A program made the position numbers and the translations under genes. The notes under the pieces were generated by a model, which did no database searches, was not told the origin of the DNA, and worked only from the letters and a program-made list of their open reading frames with translations. This document shows, piece after piece, positions 7,795-14,604 of a stretch of 43,371 nt of DNA. How positions within the stretch are numbered: position 1 is the first letter of the stretch; each line of letters starts with the position of its first letter. The DNA is from Eggerthellaceae bacterium (GTDB lineage: Bacteria; Actinomycetota; Coriobacteriia; Coriobacteriales; Eggerthellaceae): NCBI GenBank assembly GCA_017459925.1, contig JAFUCC010000015.1, positions 1-43,371 of the forward strand, read 5' to 3'.

Positions 7795-7910
7795 CTGCTG
7801 AGCAGGCTGGGTATCCTGACTTGGCGACATGCGCCTAACAGTAATGGCCCTTGTCCGGGACTTCCACCCGGTTCCCCCAGCACGTCCGCATGCGCGGTAC
7901 GCTGGCTGCT
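7795..7910 (-). promoter_or_regulatory. Cobalamin riboswitch
   Basis: On the minus strand the core reads, in order: GGGGGAACCGGGTGGAAGTC, CCGGACAAGGGCC, TTACTGTTAGGC, then the B12-box-like GTCAGGATACCCAGCCTGC. These match the conserved cobalamin riboswitch pieces (GGGAA..CCGGTG.AA.TCCGG, ACTGT, AGTCAGGA.ACC.GCC). A downstream stem, TCGAAGCC/GGCTTCGA near 7735-7765, may belong to the expression platform. It precedes the NEAT-like lipoprotein gene by about 150 bases and would lower expression of the lipoprotein-cbiK-importer cluster when B12 is plentiful. Confidence 0.9.
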
Positions 7911-7936
7911 CATGTGCGTTTTCAAATAGCCTTGTA

Positions 7937-7942
7937 AGTATA
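7937..7942 (-). promoter_or_regulatory. Candidate -10 box for the riboswitch transcript
   Basis: TATACT on the minus strand lies about 27 bases upstream of the riboswitch core, which would place the transcript start just before it. No convincing -35 box is seen. Confidence 0.35.
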
Positions 7943-8165
7943 CGACTTTGGAATTCGCGCGTGGATGCCTTCAAAGGAATGCCGACCAACATCACGAAAT
8001 TTGTGCAAAAGGACGAACTTTCGCAAATCGCCGACCAGTACGCTAATTGATGGTGACAGGTCTGTTCAGCTCTTATAAAATCTTTTTATACCTATGGAAG
8101 GGTGGTAATAGGAAGTCCGCATTCGATATTCGACTGCGGGCGGTTTTATTAAGGGAGGGTTTACC
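7943..8165. other. Gap upstream of the HTH gene; possible coding remnant
   Basis: A plus-strand frame from about 7951 to the TGA at 8050 reads RVDAFKGMPTNITKF, then ELSQIADQYAN and stop, which has a natural protein look and could be the last 30 residues of a lost gene. There is no start or upstream homology, so it is not called a gene. Past 8050 there is only AT-richer sequence and the Shine-Dalgarno of the next gene. Confidence 0.25.
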
Positions 8166-8516
8166 TTGGCTCCCAAAAGCGGACGCGAATCCGCTATCGA
8201 ACAGGACCATGTGAACGCATCAGCCGCACTTGACGCTCTCGTGGCCAACATCAAATCGAACGTCAATCTAGATGGCGCGCTCCACCCCGCCCTCGACAAG
8301 CTGGCGGAATACGACCGTGCGAACTCATCCGATTTCCTGCTCACCTTGAAGGTGTATCTGGAAAACGACTGCAACGCGCAGAAGTGCGGCAGGATTCTGT
8401 TCCTGCACCGCAATTCGCTCGTGTACCGCATCCGCCGCATTCAGGAAATCGCCGGCTGCGACCTGTCCGATCCGGCCGAGCGCGCCTACCTGCGCCTGTC
8501 GCTGCTGCTGCGATGA
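8166..8516 (+). CDS. Small PucR-type helix-turn-helix protein
   Basis: 116 residues from a TTG start with GGGAGGG seven bases upstream. The C-terminal 75 residues (HPALDKLAEYD ... FLHRNSLVYRIRRIQEIAGCDL ... YLRLSLLLR) match the PucR C-terminal HTH domain that normally ends regulators of 400-550 residues. Here the usual sensory part is replaced by about 45 unremarkable residues. It could be a stand-alone DNA-binding protein or the surviving tail of a larger regulator. It is divergent from the riboswitch cluster. Its TGA lies inside the left arm of repeat A2. Confidence 0.7.
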   Translation: MAPKSGRESAIEQDHVNASAALDALVANIKSNVNLDGALHPALDKLAEYDRANSSDFLLTLKVYLENDCNAQKCGRILFLHRNSLVYRIRRIQEIAGCDLSDPAERAYLRLSLLLR

Positions 8517-8610
8517 GTAAGAGGACTGTCCTGCGACTCATTTTTCGTCGCGTTAACCTAGGCCGGACGTGTATCTGAAAATGAGTCACAGGACAGTCCT
8601 CATACTCATC
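8512..8610. repeat. Palindromic element A2
   Basis: Inverted arms of about 34 bases at 8512-8545 and 8577-8610 flank a core that includes TCGCGTTAACCTAG. The same core, with few changes, sits inside element A3. A2 and A3 share GGACTGTCCTGCGACTCAT and form a subfamily distinct from A1, A4 and A5 (GGACGTTCCTGCTACTCAT). The left arm supplies the stop codon of the HTH gene. Confidence 0.85.
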
Positions 8611-8640
8611 GCGCCCCTACGAATCAACCCGCAATAAGAA

Positions 8641-8664
8641 GGGCCGCAGCATGTGCTGCGGCCC
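8641..8664 (-). terminator. Terminator of the SDR gene
   Basis: A perfect stem GGGCCGCAGCA/TGCTGCGGCCC with a two-base loop, followed on the minus strand by TTCTTATT, 26 bases past the SDR stop codon. Confidence 0.85.
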
Positions 8665-8690
8665 TTCGTTTCGCATGCTGTTAACGTGCG

Positions 8691-9476
8691 TTACACGCAG
8701 GTGTAGCCGCCATCGACGGCGATGGCCTGGCCGGTGACGTAGCTGGATTCCTCGGCGCCCAGGAAGACCGCCACGGAATTGAGCTCGCCCTCATGGCCGT
8801 AACGCTGCATCGGGACCGTGGACTTCGCGAAGTTCTGGAAGTACTCGGTGTCGAGCGTCTCGGTGGTGAGCTCGGTGTAGAAGTAGCCCGGGCAGATGGC
8901 GTTGACCGTGATGCCCAGCGGAGCCAGCTCGGCAGCCGCGCCGCGGGTGAAGTTCACGACGGCGCCCTTCGAGGCATGGTAGGCGATGGTCGGGATAGCC
9001 GTGTTGCCCACGAGGCCGTAGATGGAGGCGATGTTGATGATGCGGCCGTAGGCCTGCTTGCCGGCCTCGATGTTCTTGGCCATGTAGGCAGCGAACTTCT
9101 TGGTCATGGTGAAGACGGAGCTGAGGTCGAGGTTCATGGTGAAGTCCCAGTCGCCACGATCGAACTCGACGAGCTTCGTACCCGTGCCCTTCTCGCCGCC
9201 AGCGCAGTTCACGAGGACCTCGATATGTCCGAACTTCTCATCGGCTGCAGCGAGGGCCGCGTCGATGACAGCCTCGTCAGTGACGTCGCACGCGAGCGGC
9301 AGCACTTCGACGCCGTACTTCTCGTTGAAGGCCTTCGCGCTCTCTTCGAGGCGCTCGACACGGCGGGCCAGCAGGATGAGGCTCGCGCCCTGCTGCGCAT
9401 AGCCCTCGGCCATCTGCTTGCCGAGGCCCGAAGACGCACCCGTGACTGCTACGACCTTGCCCGTGTAATCAAACAT
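8691..9476 (-). CDS. Short-chain dehydrogenase/reductase
   Basis: 261 residues, start supported by AAGGAGG. Classical SDR: cofactor loop TGASSGLG (12-19), NCAGG at about 90-94, catalytic Ser151 (NIASIYG) and Tyr166-x-x-x-Lys170 (YHASK), ending PGYFYTE ... VTGQAIAVDGGY. The family reduces or oxidises hydroxyl groups with NAD(P)H. The TGASSGLG loop followed by ARR near residue 39 is compatible with NADPH, but this is weak evidence. Gut Coriobacteriia have many SDRs acting on sugars, bile acids and steroids; the substrate cannot be told. Single-gene unit with its own terminator. Confidence 0.85.
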   Translation of the reverse strand: MFDYTGKVVAVTGASSGLGKQMAEGYAQQGASLILLARRVERLEESAKAFNEKYGVEVLPLACDVTDEAVIDAALAAADEKFGHIEVLVNCAGGEKGTGTKLVEFDRGDWDFTMNLDLSSVFTMTKKFAAYMAKNIEAGKQAYGRIINIASIYGLVGNTAIPTIAYHASKGAVVNFTRGAAAELAPLGITVNAICPGYFYTELTTETLDTEYFQNFAKSTVPMQRYGHEGELNSVAVFLGAEESSYVTGQAIAVDGGYTCV

Positions 9477-9611
9477 GTGAAACCTCCTTGATCGTTGCCA
9501 ACTTCTTGCATCTTACAAAGACATCTTTAAACCTACGAAGATTTCTTTTCAAAACTGTTAAACAATCCAGCGAACGGCCTTCACCGCGCTTTTGCGGTAG
9601 AAAGTCCCATC

Positions 9612-9758
9612 AAATGAGTAAGAGGACTGTCCTGCGACTCATTTTTTCCTGCGACTCATTTTTTCATCGCGTTAACCTAGCTCGGACGCGCATCTGAAAT
9701 TGAGTCGCAGGACAGTCCTCTTACTCATTTGGAGCACCCGGGCCGGCGCGCCGTTCCA
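9612..9758. repeat. Composite of palindromic element A3 and a single arm of family C (C2)
   Basis: A3 has arms at 9612-9646 and 9697-9730, an extra CCTGCGACTCATTTTTTC copy after the left arm, and the TCGCGTTAACCTAG core shared with A2. It runs straight into C2 (9731-9758), a degenerate single arm of the C family (compare 2114-2147). C2 abuts the NUDIX stop codon just as C1 abuts the ATPase stop. The rest of the gap (9477-9611) holds the SDR ribosome-binding site, an AT-rich stretch likely to contain its promoter, and a small hairpin ACCGC/GCGGT at 9585-9600. Confidence 0.8.
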
Positions 9759-10385
9759 CTAAATCCTGCCTTCAGCAGCTGAGGGGCCGAATATGGCCAG
9801 ATAAGCATCGGCCACGATCTCGGCATGGTCGAATGCGAACCCGTTCGATTCGATAACATGCGCACGGGCGGGCATATGCGCGTTGGAACGCTCTTGGAAA
9901 AGGCAGGTGAGCGTGTCTTCCCCAGCCTGGACGGTGAGCAAAGTGGCGCCTTCAGCACCTGGCGCAACTTCGAGGGCGCACCACTGGGCATCAGCGGCGT
10001 CATCGCCCGCCGTCGACGCCACAGCCTCGTCGAGGCAAGCCGCATAGGCCGCCGAAACCGTCCACCCACGTGGATCCCGTCCCGGGGCGCTGTACACCCC
10101 GAACTGCTCGATGGGCAGCCCCGCAACGCCCGTCTCTTCCCGAAGCTCGCGCGCGGCAGCGGTGTTGGCGTCTTCATCGGGCGAGACGAACCCGCCCGGC
10201 AGCGCCCAACAGCCCAGATAGGGGTGCCCGCCGCGCTTCACCATGAGCAGGCGCAAAGCGCCGTCCGACCCGTCTTTTGCGAACACGGCGACGTCGGCCG
10301 TGAACGAGGGGCGCGGATAATCCTTCTGCTTGTAAGCGGCTAGAAACTCCGCTTCCGTAAGTCCCTTCGCATCCCGCTTATCCAT
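9759..10385 (-). CDS. NUDIX hydrolase
   Basis: 208 residues, Shine-Dalgarno AAAGGGG. A complete Nudix box lies at about 65-87: GGFVSPDEDANTAAARELRE followed by ETG. Preceding text (LLMVKRGGHPYLGCWALPGG) is typical of the ADP-ribose/NUDT family. The N-terminal 25 residues (GLTEAEFLAAYKQKDYPRPS) are often seen in NUDIX proteins linked to NAD metabolism. It would hydrolyse a nucleoside diphosphate linked to another group; substrate unknown. It lies downstream of a terminator, so it is probably transcribed separately from the dehydrogenase gene. Confidence 0.88.
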   Translation of the reverse strand: MDKRDAKGLTEAEFLAAYKQKDYPRPSFTADVAVFAKDGSDGALRLLMVKRGGHPYLGCWALPGGFVSPDEDANTAAARELREETGVAGLPIEQFGVYSAPGRDPRGWTVSAAYAACLDEAVASTAGDDAADAQWCALEVAPGAEGATLLTVQAGEDTLTCLFQERSNAHMPARAHVIESNGFAFDHAEIVADAYLAIFGPSAAEGRI

Positions 10386-10407
10386 GGGATTCCCCTTTCA
10401 AACGAAA

Positions 10408-10431
10408 GGGGGCGAGCCTCTGCCCGCCCCC
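10408..10431 (-). terminator. Terminator of the iron alcohol dehydrogenase gene
   Basis: On the minus strand GGGGGCG ... CGCCCCC is followed by TTTCGTTT, about 35 bases past the dehydrogenase stop. Confidence 0.8.
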
Positions 10432-10466
10432 TCGATGTGCCAGCTTCAGCGGCTTTTCATCATAGC

Positions 10467-11684
10467 CTAGAAGTCGATCTCGGTATCGTAGAAGCACGCC
10501 TCGAGCACGGCCGTCATTTCCTCGGGCGAAGGCTGGCGCGGGTTCGAGCCCGTGCAGGCATCGCCGATGGCGTTCACGGCGATTTCGGCCTTCTTCGCCT
10601 CGAACACGTCGACGGGCACGAAGCCGGTCTCGGTCGGATAGGAGTCGGCGCCGTACTGCGCGATGCCGTGCGGGATGTTCAGCTGGTCGTTCAGGCCGCG
10701 CAAGAGCTCGATGAGCGCGCGCGTCTTCGCCTTGTCGTCGGCGCCCTGCAGGCCGAACGCTTCGGCAAGCTCGGCGTAGCGCGCCAGGGCGACCGGGTCG
10801 CTCGCGTTGAAGGCGACGACCTTCGGCAGGTACATGGCGTTCGCGGCACCGTGAATGATGTGCGCACCGTAATCGGTGAAGGCGGCGCCGGTCTTGTGGG
10901 CCAGGGAGTGCACGATGCCCAGCAGGCCGCTCGAGAAGGCGATGCCCGCCATGCACTGCGCGTCATGCATGGTCGCGCGCGCCTCGAGGTCGCCGTTGTA
11001 CGAGGCGACGATGGAGTCCTTGATCATCTTCGCGGCGGCGATGGCCATCGCGTCGGTGTAGCAGCTGCGCGCGGTCGAGACCCACGCTTCGACGCAGTGC
11101 GTGAGCGCATCCATGCCGGTATGGGCGATGAGCTTCTGCGGCAGCGTGGCCACCAGGTCGGGGTCGACGATGGCGACGTCGGGCGTGATCTCGAAGTCGG
11201 CGATGGGGTACTTGATGCCCTTGTCGTAGTCGGTGATGATCGAGAACGCAGTCACCTCGGTGCCCGTGCCGGACGTCGACGTGACGGCGCAGAAATGGGC
11301 CTTCTTACGCAGCTCGGGGATGCCGAAGACCTTGCACATGTCCTCGAACGTGCACTCCGGGTACTCGTACTTGATCCACATGGCCTTCGCGGCGTCGATG
11401 GGGGAACCGCCACCGATGGCGATGATCCAGTCGGGCTCGAAATCGAGCATGACCTGCGCGCCGTTCATGACGGTCGTGACGGAAGGATCAGCCTCGATGC
11501 CTTCGATAAGCTTGGTCTCGAAGCCCGCCTCGTGCAGGTAATCCTCGGCGCGTTGCAGGAAGCCGCCGCGCTTGATGGAGCCACCGCCGATGCAGATGAC
11601 CGCTTTCTTGCCCTTCAGGCTTTTCAGGTTCTCGAGCGCACCTGCGCCGAAGTAGATGTCGCGGGGATTGGTGAAACGACCCAT
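10467..11684 (-). CDS. Iron-containing alcohol dehydrogenase
   Basis: 405 residues, start supported by AAAGGTGG. Group III (Fe-ADH) family: cofactor motif AIGGGSPIDAAKAMW, TSTSGTGTEVTAFS, and metal ligands in VDPDLV, TGMDALTHCVEAW, HSLAHKTGAAF and HGAANA. These enzymes reduce aldehydes such as acetaldehyde, butanal or lactaldehyde with NAD(P)H. A perfect 9-base dyad lies upstream and closely resembles one upstream of metF, so control may be shared with C1 metabolism. A redox-sink role is an inference. Confidence 0.92.
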   Translation of the reverse strand: MGRFTNPRDIYFGAGALENLKSLKGKKAVICIGGGSIKRGGFLQRAEDYLHEAGFETKLIEGIEADPSVTTVMNGAQVMLDFEPDWIIAIGGGSPIDAAKAMWIKYEYPECTFEDMCKVFGIPELRKKAHFCAVTSTSGTGTEVTAFSIITDYDKGIKYPIADFEITPDVAIVDPDLVATLPQKLIAHTGMDALTHCVEAWVSTARSCYTDAMAIAAAKMIKDSIVASYNGDLEARATMHDAQCMAGIAFSSGLLGIVHSLAHKTGAAFTDYGAHIIHGAANAMYLPKVVAFNASDPVALARYAELAEAFGLQGADDKAKTRALIELLRGLNDQLNIPHGIAQYGADSYPTETGFVPVDVFEAKKAEIAVNAIGDACTGSNPRQPSPEEMTAVLEACFYDTEIDF

Positions 11685-11780
11685 GTGAAACCACCTTTCA
11701 ACACTGTTTCTTATGGCCTTGCAAGCGGAATCCGTCCGTTCGCTGATAGGGCGATTCTAGGCTCTCATCAGGCATTATTT

Positions 11781-11834
11781 CATTATGCGAAACGCATAAT
11801 GACAGCATGAACCAACTGGCCATTTCGCATAATG
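11781..11834. promoter_or_regulatory. Operator-like dyad upstream of the alcohol dehydrogenase gene
   Basis: CATTATGCG-AAA-CGCATAATG is a perfect inverted repeat (11781-11801). A third half-site, CGCATAATG, recurs at 11826-11834. A 21-base window at 22586-22606, before metF, matches the dyad at 15 of 21 positions. It looks like a regulator-binding site, possibly LysR-type. The rest of the 284-base gap holds only the focA terminator. Confidence 0.55.
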
Positions 11835-11882
11835 CATTTTGCCGAAAGTTTTAACAGCGCTTTCAGGGCCACGAAATAGAAA

Positions 11883-11905
11883 GGCCGCAACATCGCGTTA
11901 CGGCC
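11883..11905 (-). terminator. Terminator of focA
   Basis: Stem GGCCG(T)AAC/GTTGCGGCC with one mismatch, followed on the minus strand by TTTCTATTTC, about 65 bases past the focA stop. Confidence 0.7.
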
Positions 11906-11968
11906 CTGGTTCGAAATCATGTTTTTCGTTGTTCGGCTTTTGGGCATGCGGCGCGAAGCCAATTGACG

Positions 11969-12832
11969 TTACGCGGCCTTCTTATGATAGGCGACCCAGT
12001 ACACGAGCCCCACCATGATGGCGCCGCCGACGATGTTGCCGAGCGTTGCCAAGCCGATGTTGTAGCAGGCGCCTCCCACGTTGACGGCCTGCGTAATGGC
12101 GTCGAGCTTGGCGGCGTCGATGTCGCCGACGTATCCGTACGTGTTAAGCGCGGCGATGCCCATAGGCAGGAAGAACATGTTGGCCACGCAGTGCTCGAAG
12201 CCGCAGGCGACGAACGCCATGACCGGGAAGATCGACGTGAACACCTTGTCGATGACCGTACGGCCGGCAAAGCCCATCCACACCGCCAGGCACACGAGCC
12301 AGTTGCACATGATGCCGCGGAAGAAGATGACCTGAGGTGCCAGCGAGATCTTCGAATACGCCACGTTGATCATAGCGTTGCCCACCGCCCCGCCGTTCAT
12401 GCCGGCGAAGTTACCGCCGATGAGCAGCGCGACGATGATGAGCGAACCCACCAAGTTACCGATGTAGACGATGACCCAGTTCTTGATCATCGCGCCCCAG
12501 CTGATCTTGTTGCTGGCAGCAGCGCAGACCATCAGGCAGTTGCCGGTGAACAGCTCGGCGCCGGCCACGATGACGCACAAAAGGCCCAGCGCGAAGCACA
12601 GGCCGCCGAGCACCTGCGACGCTGCGAACGGCAATGTGGTGTCGCCCTTCACGAGTAGCATGAACGTCGCGCCCGTGGCGATCATCATGCCGGCCATGAT
12701 GGACAATGCGAATGCCGGGGCGATGTCGAGCTTGGTTTTCCCAATCGCAACGTTCTGCGCCTGGGTGAACAGCGCCGCAGCGCCCCGGCAATCGGGCTTC
12801 GCGGCGGCCACCTCTTTCTTCAGTTCTTCCAT
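11969..12832 (-). CDS. focA: Formate/nitrite transporter FocA-type channel
   Basis: 287 residues, six predicted membrane helices. Both FNT signatures are present: AGAELFTGNCL and FEHCVANMFFLPMGI. FNT channels move formate, nitrite, hydrosulfide or lactate as monovalent anions or acids. Its place directly after hydA and downstream of the Fhs-FchA-FolD genes makes formate by far the most likely substrate, importing it for Fhs or exporting it after CO2 reduction. Palindrome B1 lies between hydA and this gene. Confidence 0.9.
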   Translation of the reverse strand: MEELKKEVAAAKPDCRGAAALFTQAQNVAIGKTKLDIAPAFALSIMAGMMIATGATFMLLVKGDTTLPFAASQVLGGLCFALGLLCVIVAGAELFTGNCLMVCAAASNKISWGAMIKNWVIVYIGNLVGSLIIVALLIGGNFAGMNGGAVGNAMINVAYSKISLAPQVIFFRGIMCNWLVCLAVWMGFAGRTVIDKVFTSIFPVMAFVACGFEHCVANMFFLPMGIAALNTYGYVGDIDAAKLDAITQAVNVGGACYNIGLATLGNIVGGAIMVGLVYWVAYHKKAA

Positions 12833-12851
12833 GCCTCTCCTCGTTTCCTCA

Positions 12852-12878
12852 AATCAATTACCTCGGAGGAAATTGATT
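12852..12878. repeat. Palindromic element B1
   Basis: AATCAATT(A)CCTCGGAGG(A)AATTGATT, a near-perfect palindrome of the B family. It falls between the hydA stop and the focA start; the right half adjoins hydA's end. Confidence 0.75.
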
Positions 12879-12885
12879 CTCTTTC

Positions 12886-14604
12886 TTAGATATCCCACGT
12901 CTCCTGAGCGGTGTGCAGCCACTCGTGTGACGTGTGACCCAAAGGTTCGCCGAGGACGTCGGCGTACAGCTTCTGGATGTCCGGGTTCTCGTGCGAATAG
13001 CGCAGCGTGTCGGCCGCGTCGAGCGCGTTCAGGTTGGCGGCGCGCACCTGCGCGAGCTCCTGGTTGAACGCGATGGGCTGGCCACCGCCGCCGACGCAAC
13101 CGCCCGGGCAGGCCATGATCTCGACGAAGTCGAGGTCGACCTCCCCCGCCTCGATGGCGTCGAGCAGCTTGGCCGTGTTGCCGAGGCCGCTTGCCACGGC
13201 GATGCGCACGGGCGTGCCGGCGACGTTGAGCTCCTTCGTGACCCAGGGCTTCTCGGGCGTCGAAGCCGTCGTGTCGCATGCCGAGAAGTCGGGGTTCTCG
13301 CCCGTGATCAGGAACACGGCCGAACGCAGCGCGGCCTCCATGACGCCGCCCGTGCGTCCGAAGATCGTGCCCGCTCCCGTGGAAAGGCCCAGCGGGTTGT
13401 CGAACTCGGTTTCCTCGAGCTTCGCACAGTCGACGCGGAACATCTTCAGCATGCGGTCGAACTCGCGCACGGTCAGCACGGCGTCGACGTCGCGACCGGC
13501 ATCAGTCGAAAGCTGCGGCACGTCGCATTCGTACTTCTTGGCCACGCACGGCATGATCGACACGACGAACACGCGCTTGCCGTCTTCGTCGGCTGCGGCC
13601 TTCATCGTGTTCTTCACCACGGCGCCCATCATCTGATGCGGCGACTTGGCGGACGAAAGCTGGCCCACGAACTGCGGGTAGTGCAGCTTCGCGAAACGCA
13701 CCCAACCCGGGCAGCAGCTCGTGAACATCGGGCGCTTCTTCTCGGAGGACATGAACTGCACGAACTCGCTGCCCTCTTCCATGATGGTGAGGTCGGCCGC
13801 GAAGTCGGTGTCGAAAACCTTGTCAAAGCCGAGGGCGCGCAAAGCGGCCGCCATGCGGCTGGGCGTCGCCTCCTCGCGGGCAAGGCCGAGCGGCTCGCCC
13901 CAAGCGGCGCGCACGGCGGGAGCCACCTGCACGACCGTGATGACATTGGGGTCGGCCAGCGCGTCCATGACCTTGGGAATGTCGCGGCGCGCGGTCAGGG
14001 CGCCCGTCGGGCAGTGCGTGATGCACTGGCCGCAAAGCGCGCAGCCGGCTGTGTCGATGTTCAAGCCGTCCTTCACGGTGACCTTCATGTGCGGTCCGCT
14101 TCCCGTGAAGTCCCACACGGCGCAGTGCTGCACCTTCTCGCATTCGGCCACGCAGCGCATGCACTTGATGCACTTGCTGGAATCGCGCACGAGCGGGAAC
14201 TCCTCGTCCCAAACGCCTTTGGGCGGCTCGGCGTCGAACGGCAGCGTCTGGATGCCGAAATCGGCGGTCAGGTGGCGCAGCGCGCAGGTTTCCGAACGCG
14301 CGCAGGTCGTGCACTCGCTGCGGTGCTCGGAAAGGATCATCTGCAGGTTGGTCTGGCGGGCGCGCACCACGGCGGGCGTGTTCGTGCGGACGGACATGCC
14401 CTCGCGCACCGGCGTGTTGCATGCGGCGGCCATGCGCTCCTCGCCTTCGACCTCGACGACGCACACGCGGCACGCGCCGATGTCGTTGATCTTCTTCATC
14501 CAGCACAGCGTCGGGATGTCCACACCAGCGGCTTTCGCAGCGCCGAGGATGGTCATGCCCTCGCGGGCCTCGACAGTACGGCCGTCTATCGTCAGCGCTA
14601 CCAT
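12886..14604 (-). CDS. hydA: [FeFe] hydrogenase catalytic subunit HydA
   Basis: 572 residues from MVALTIDGRTVEA; a longer frame inside the upstream gene is rejected. Domains in order: [2Fe-2S] (Cys34, 45, 48, 62), His-Cys3 [4Fe-4S] (His94, Cys98, 101, 107), two ferredoxin [4Fe-4S] (Cys145/148/151/155 and 188/191/194/198), then the H-cluster domain with TSCCPGW (295-301, including the proton-relay Cys298), MPCVAKKYE (351-359) and MACPGGCVGGGGQP (497-510). All cluster ligands are intact. It interconverts H2 with protons and electrons in the cytoplasm. Its ATG overlaps the upstream electron-transfer gene by seven bases, so the two products very likely form one complex. HydEFG maturases are not in the window. 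Confidence 0.95.
   Translation of the reverse strand: MVALTIDGRTVEAREGMTILGAAKAAGVDIPTLCWMKKINDIGACRVCVVEVEGEERMAAACNTPVREGMSVRTNTPAVVRARQTNLQMILSEHRSECTTCARSETCALRHLTADFGIQTLPFDAEPPKGVWDEEFPLVRDSSKCIKCMRCVAECEKVQHCAVWDFTGSGPHMKVTVKDGLNIDTAGCALCGQCITHCPTGALTARRDIPKVMDALADPNVITVVQVAPAVRAAWGEPLGLAREEATPSRMAAALRALGFDKVFDTDFAADLTIMEEGSEFVQFMSSEKKRPMFTSCCPGWVRFAKLHYPQFVGQLSSAKSPHQMMGAVVKNTMKAAADEDGKRVFVVSIMPCVAKKYECDVPQLSTDAGRDVDAVLTVREFDRMLKMFRVDCAKLEETEFDNPLGLSTGAGTIFGRTGGVMEAALRSAVFLITGENPDFSACDTTASTPEKPWVTKELNVAGTPVRIAVASGLGNTAKLLDAIEAGEVDLDFVEIMACPGGCVGGGGQPIAFNQELAQVRAANLNALDAADTLRYSHENPDIQKLYADVLGEPLGHTSHEWLHTAQETWDI

Noticed and set aside
7723-7995. Minus-strand open frame across the riboswitch
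   Set aside because: It overlaps the conserved cobalamin riboswitch and has no protein-family character.
7951-8050. Plus-strand peptide RVDAFKGMPTNITKF...ADQYAN as a gene
   Set aside because: It looks protein-like but has no start or ribosome site; kept only as a possible remnant.
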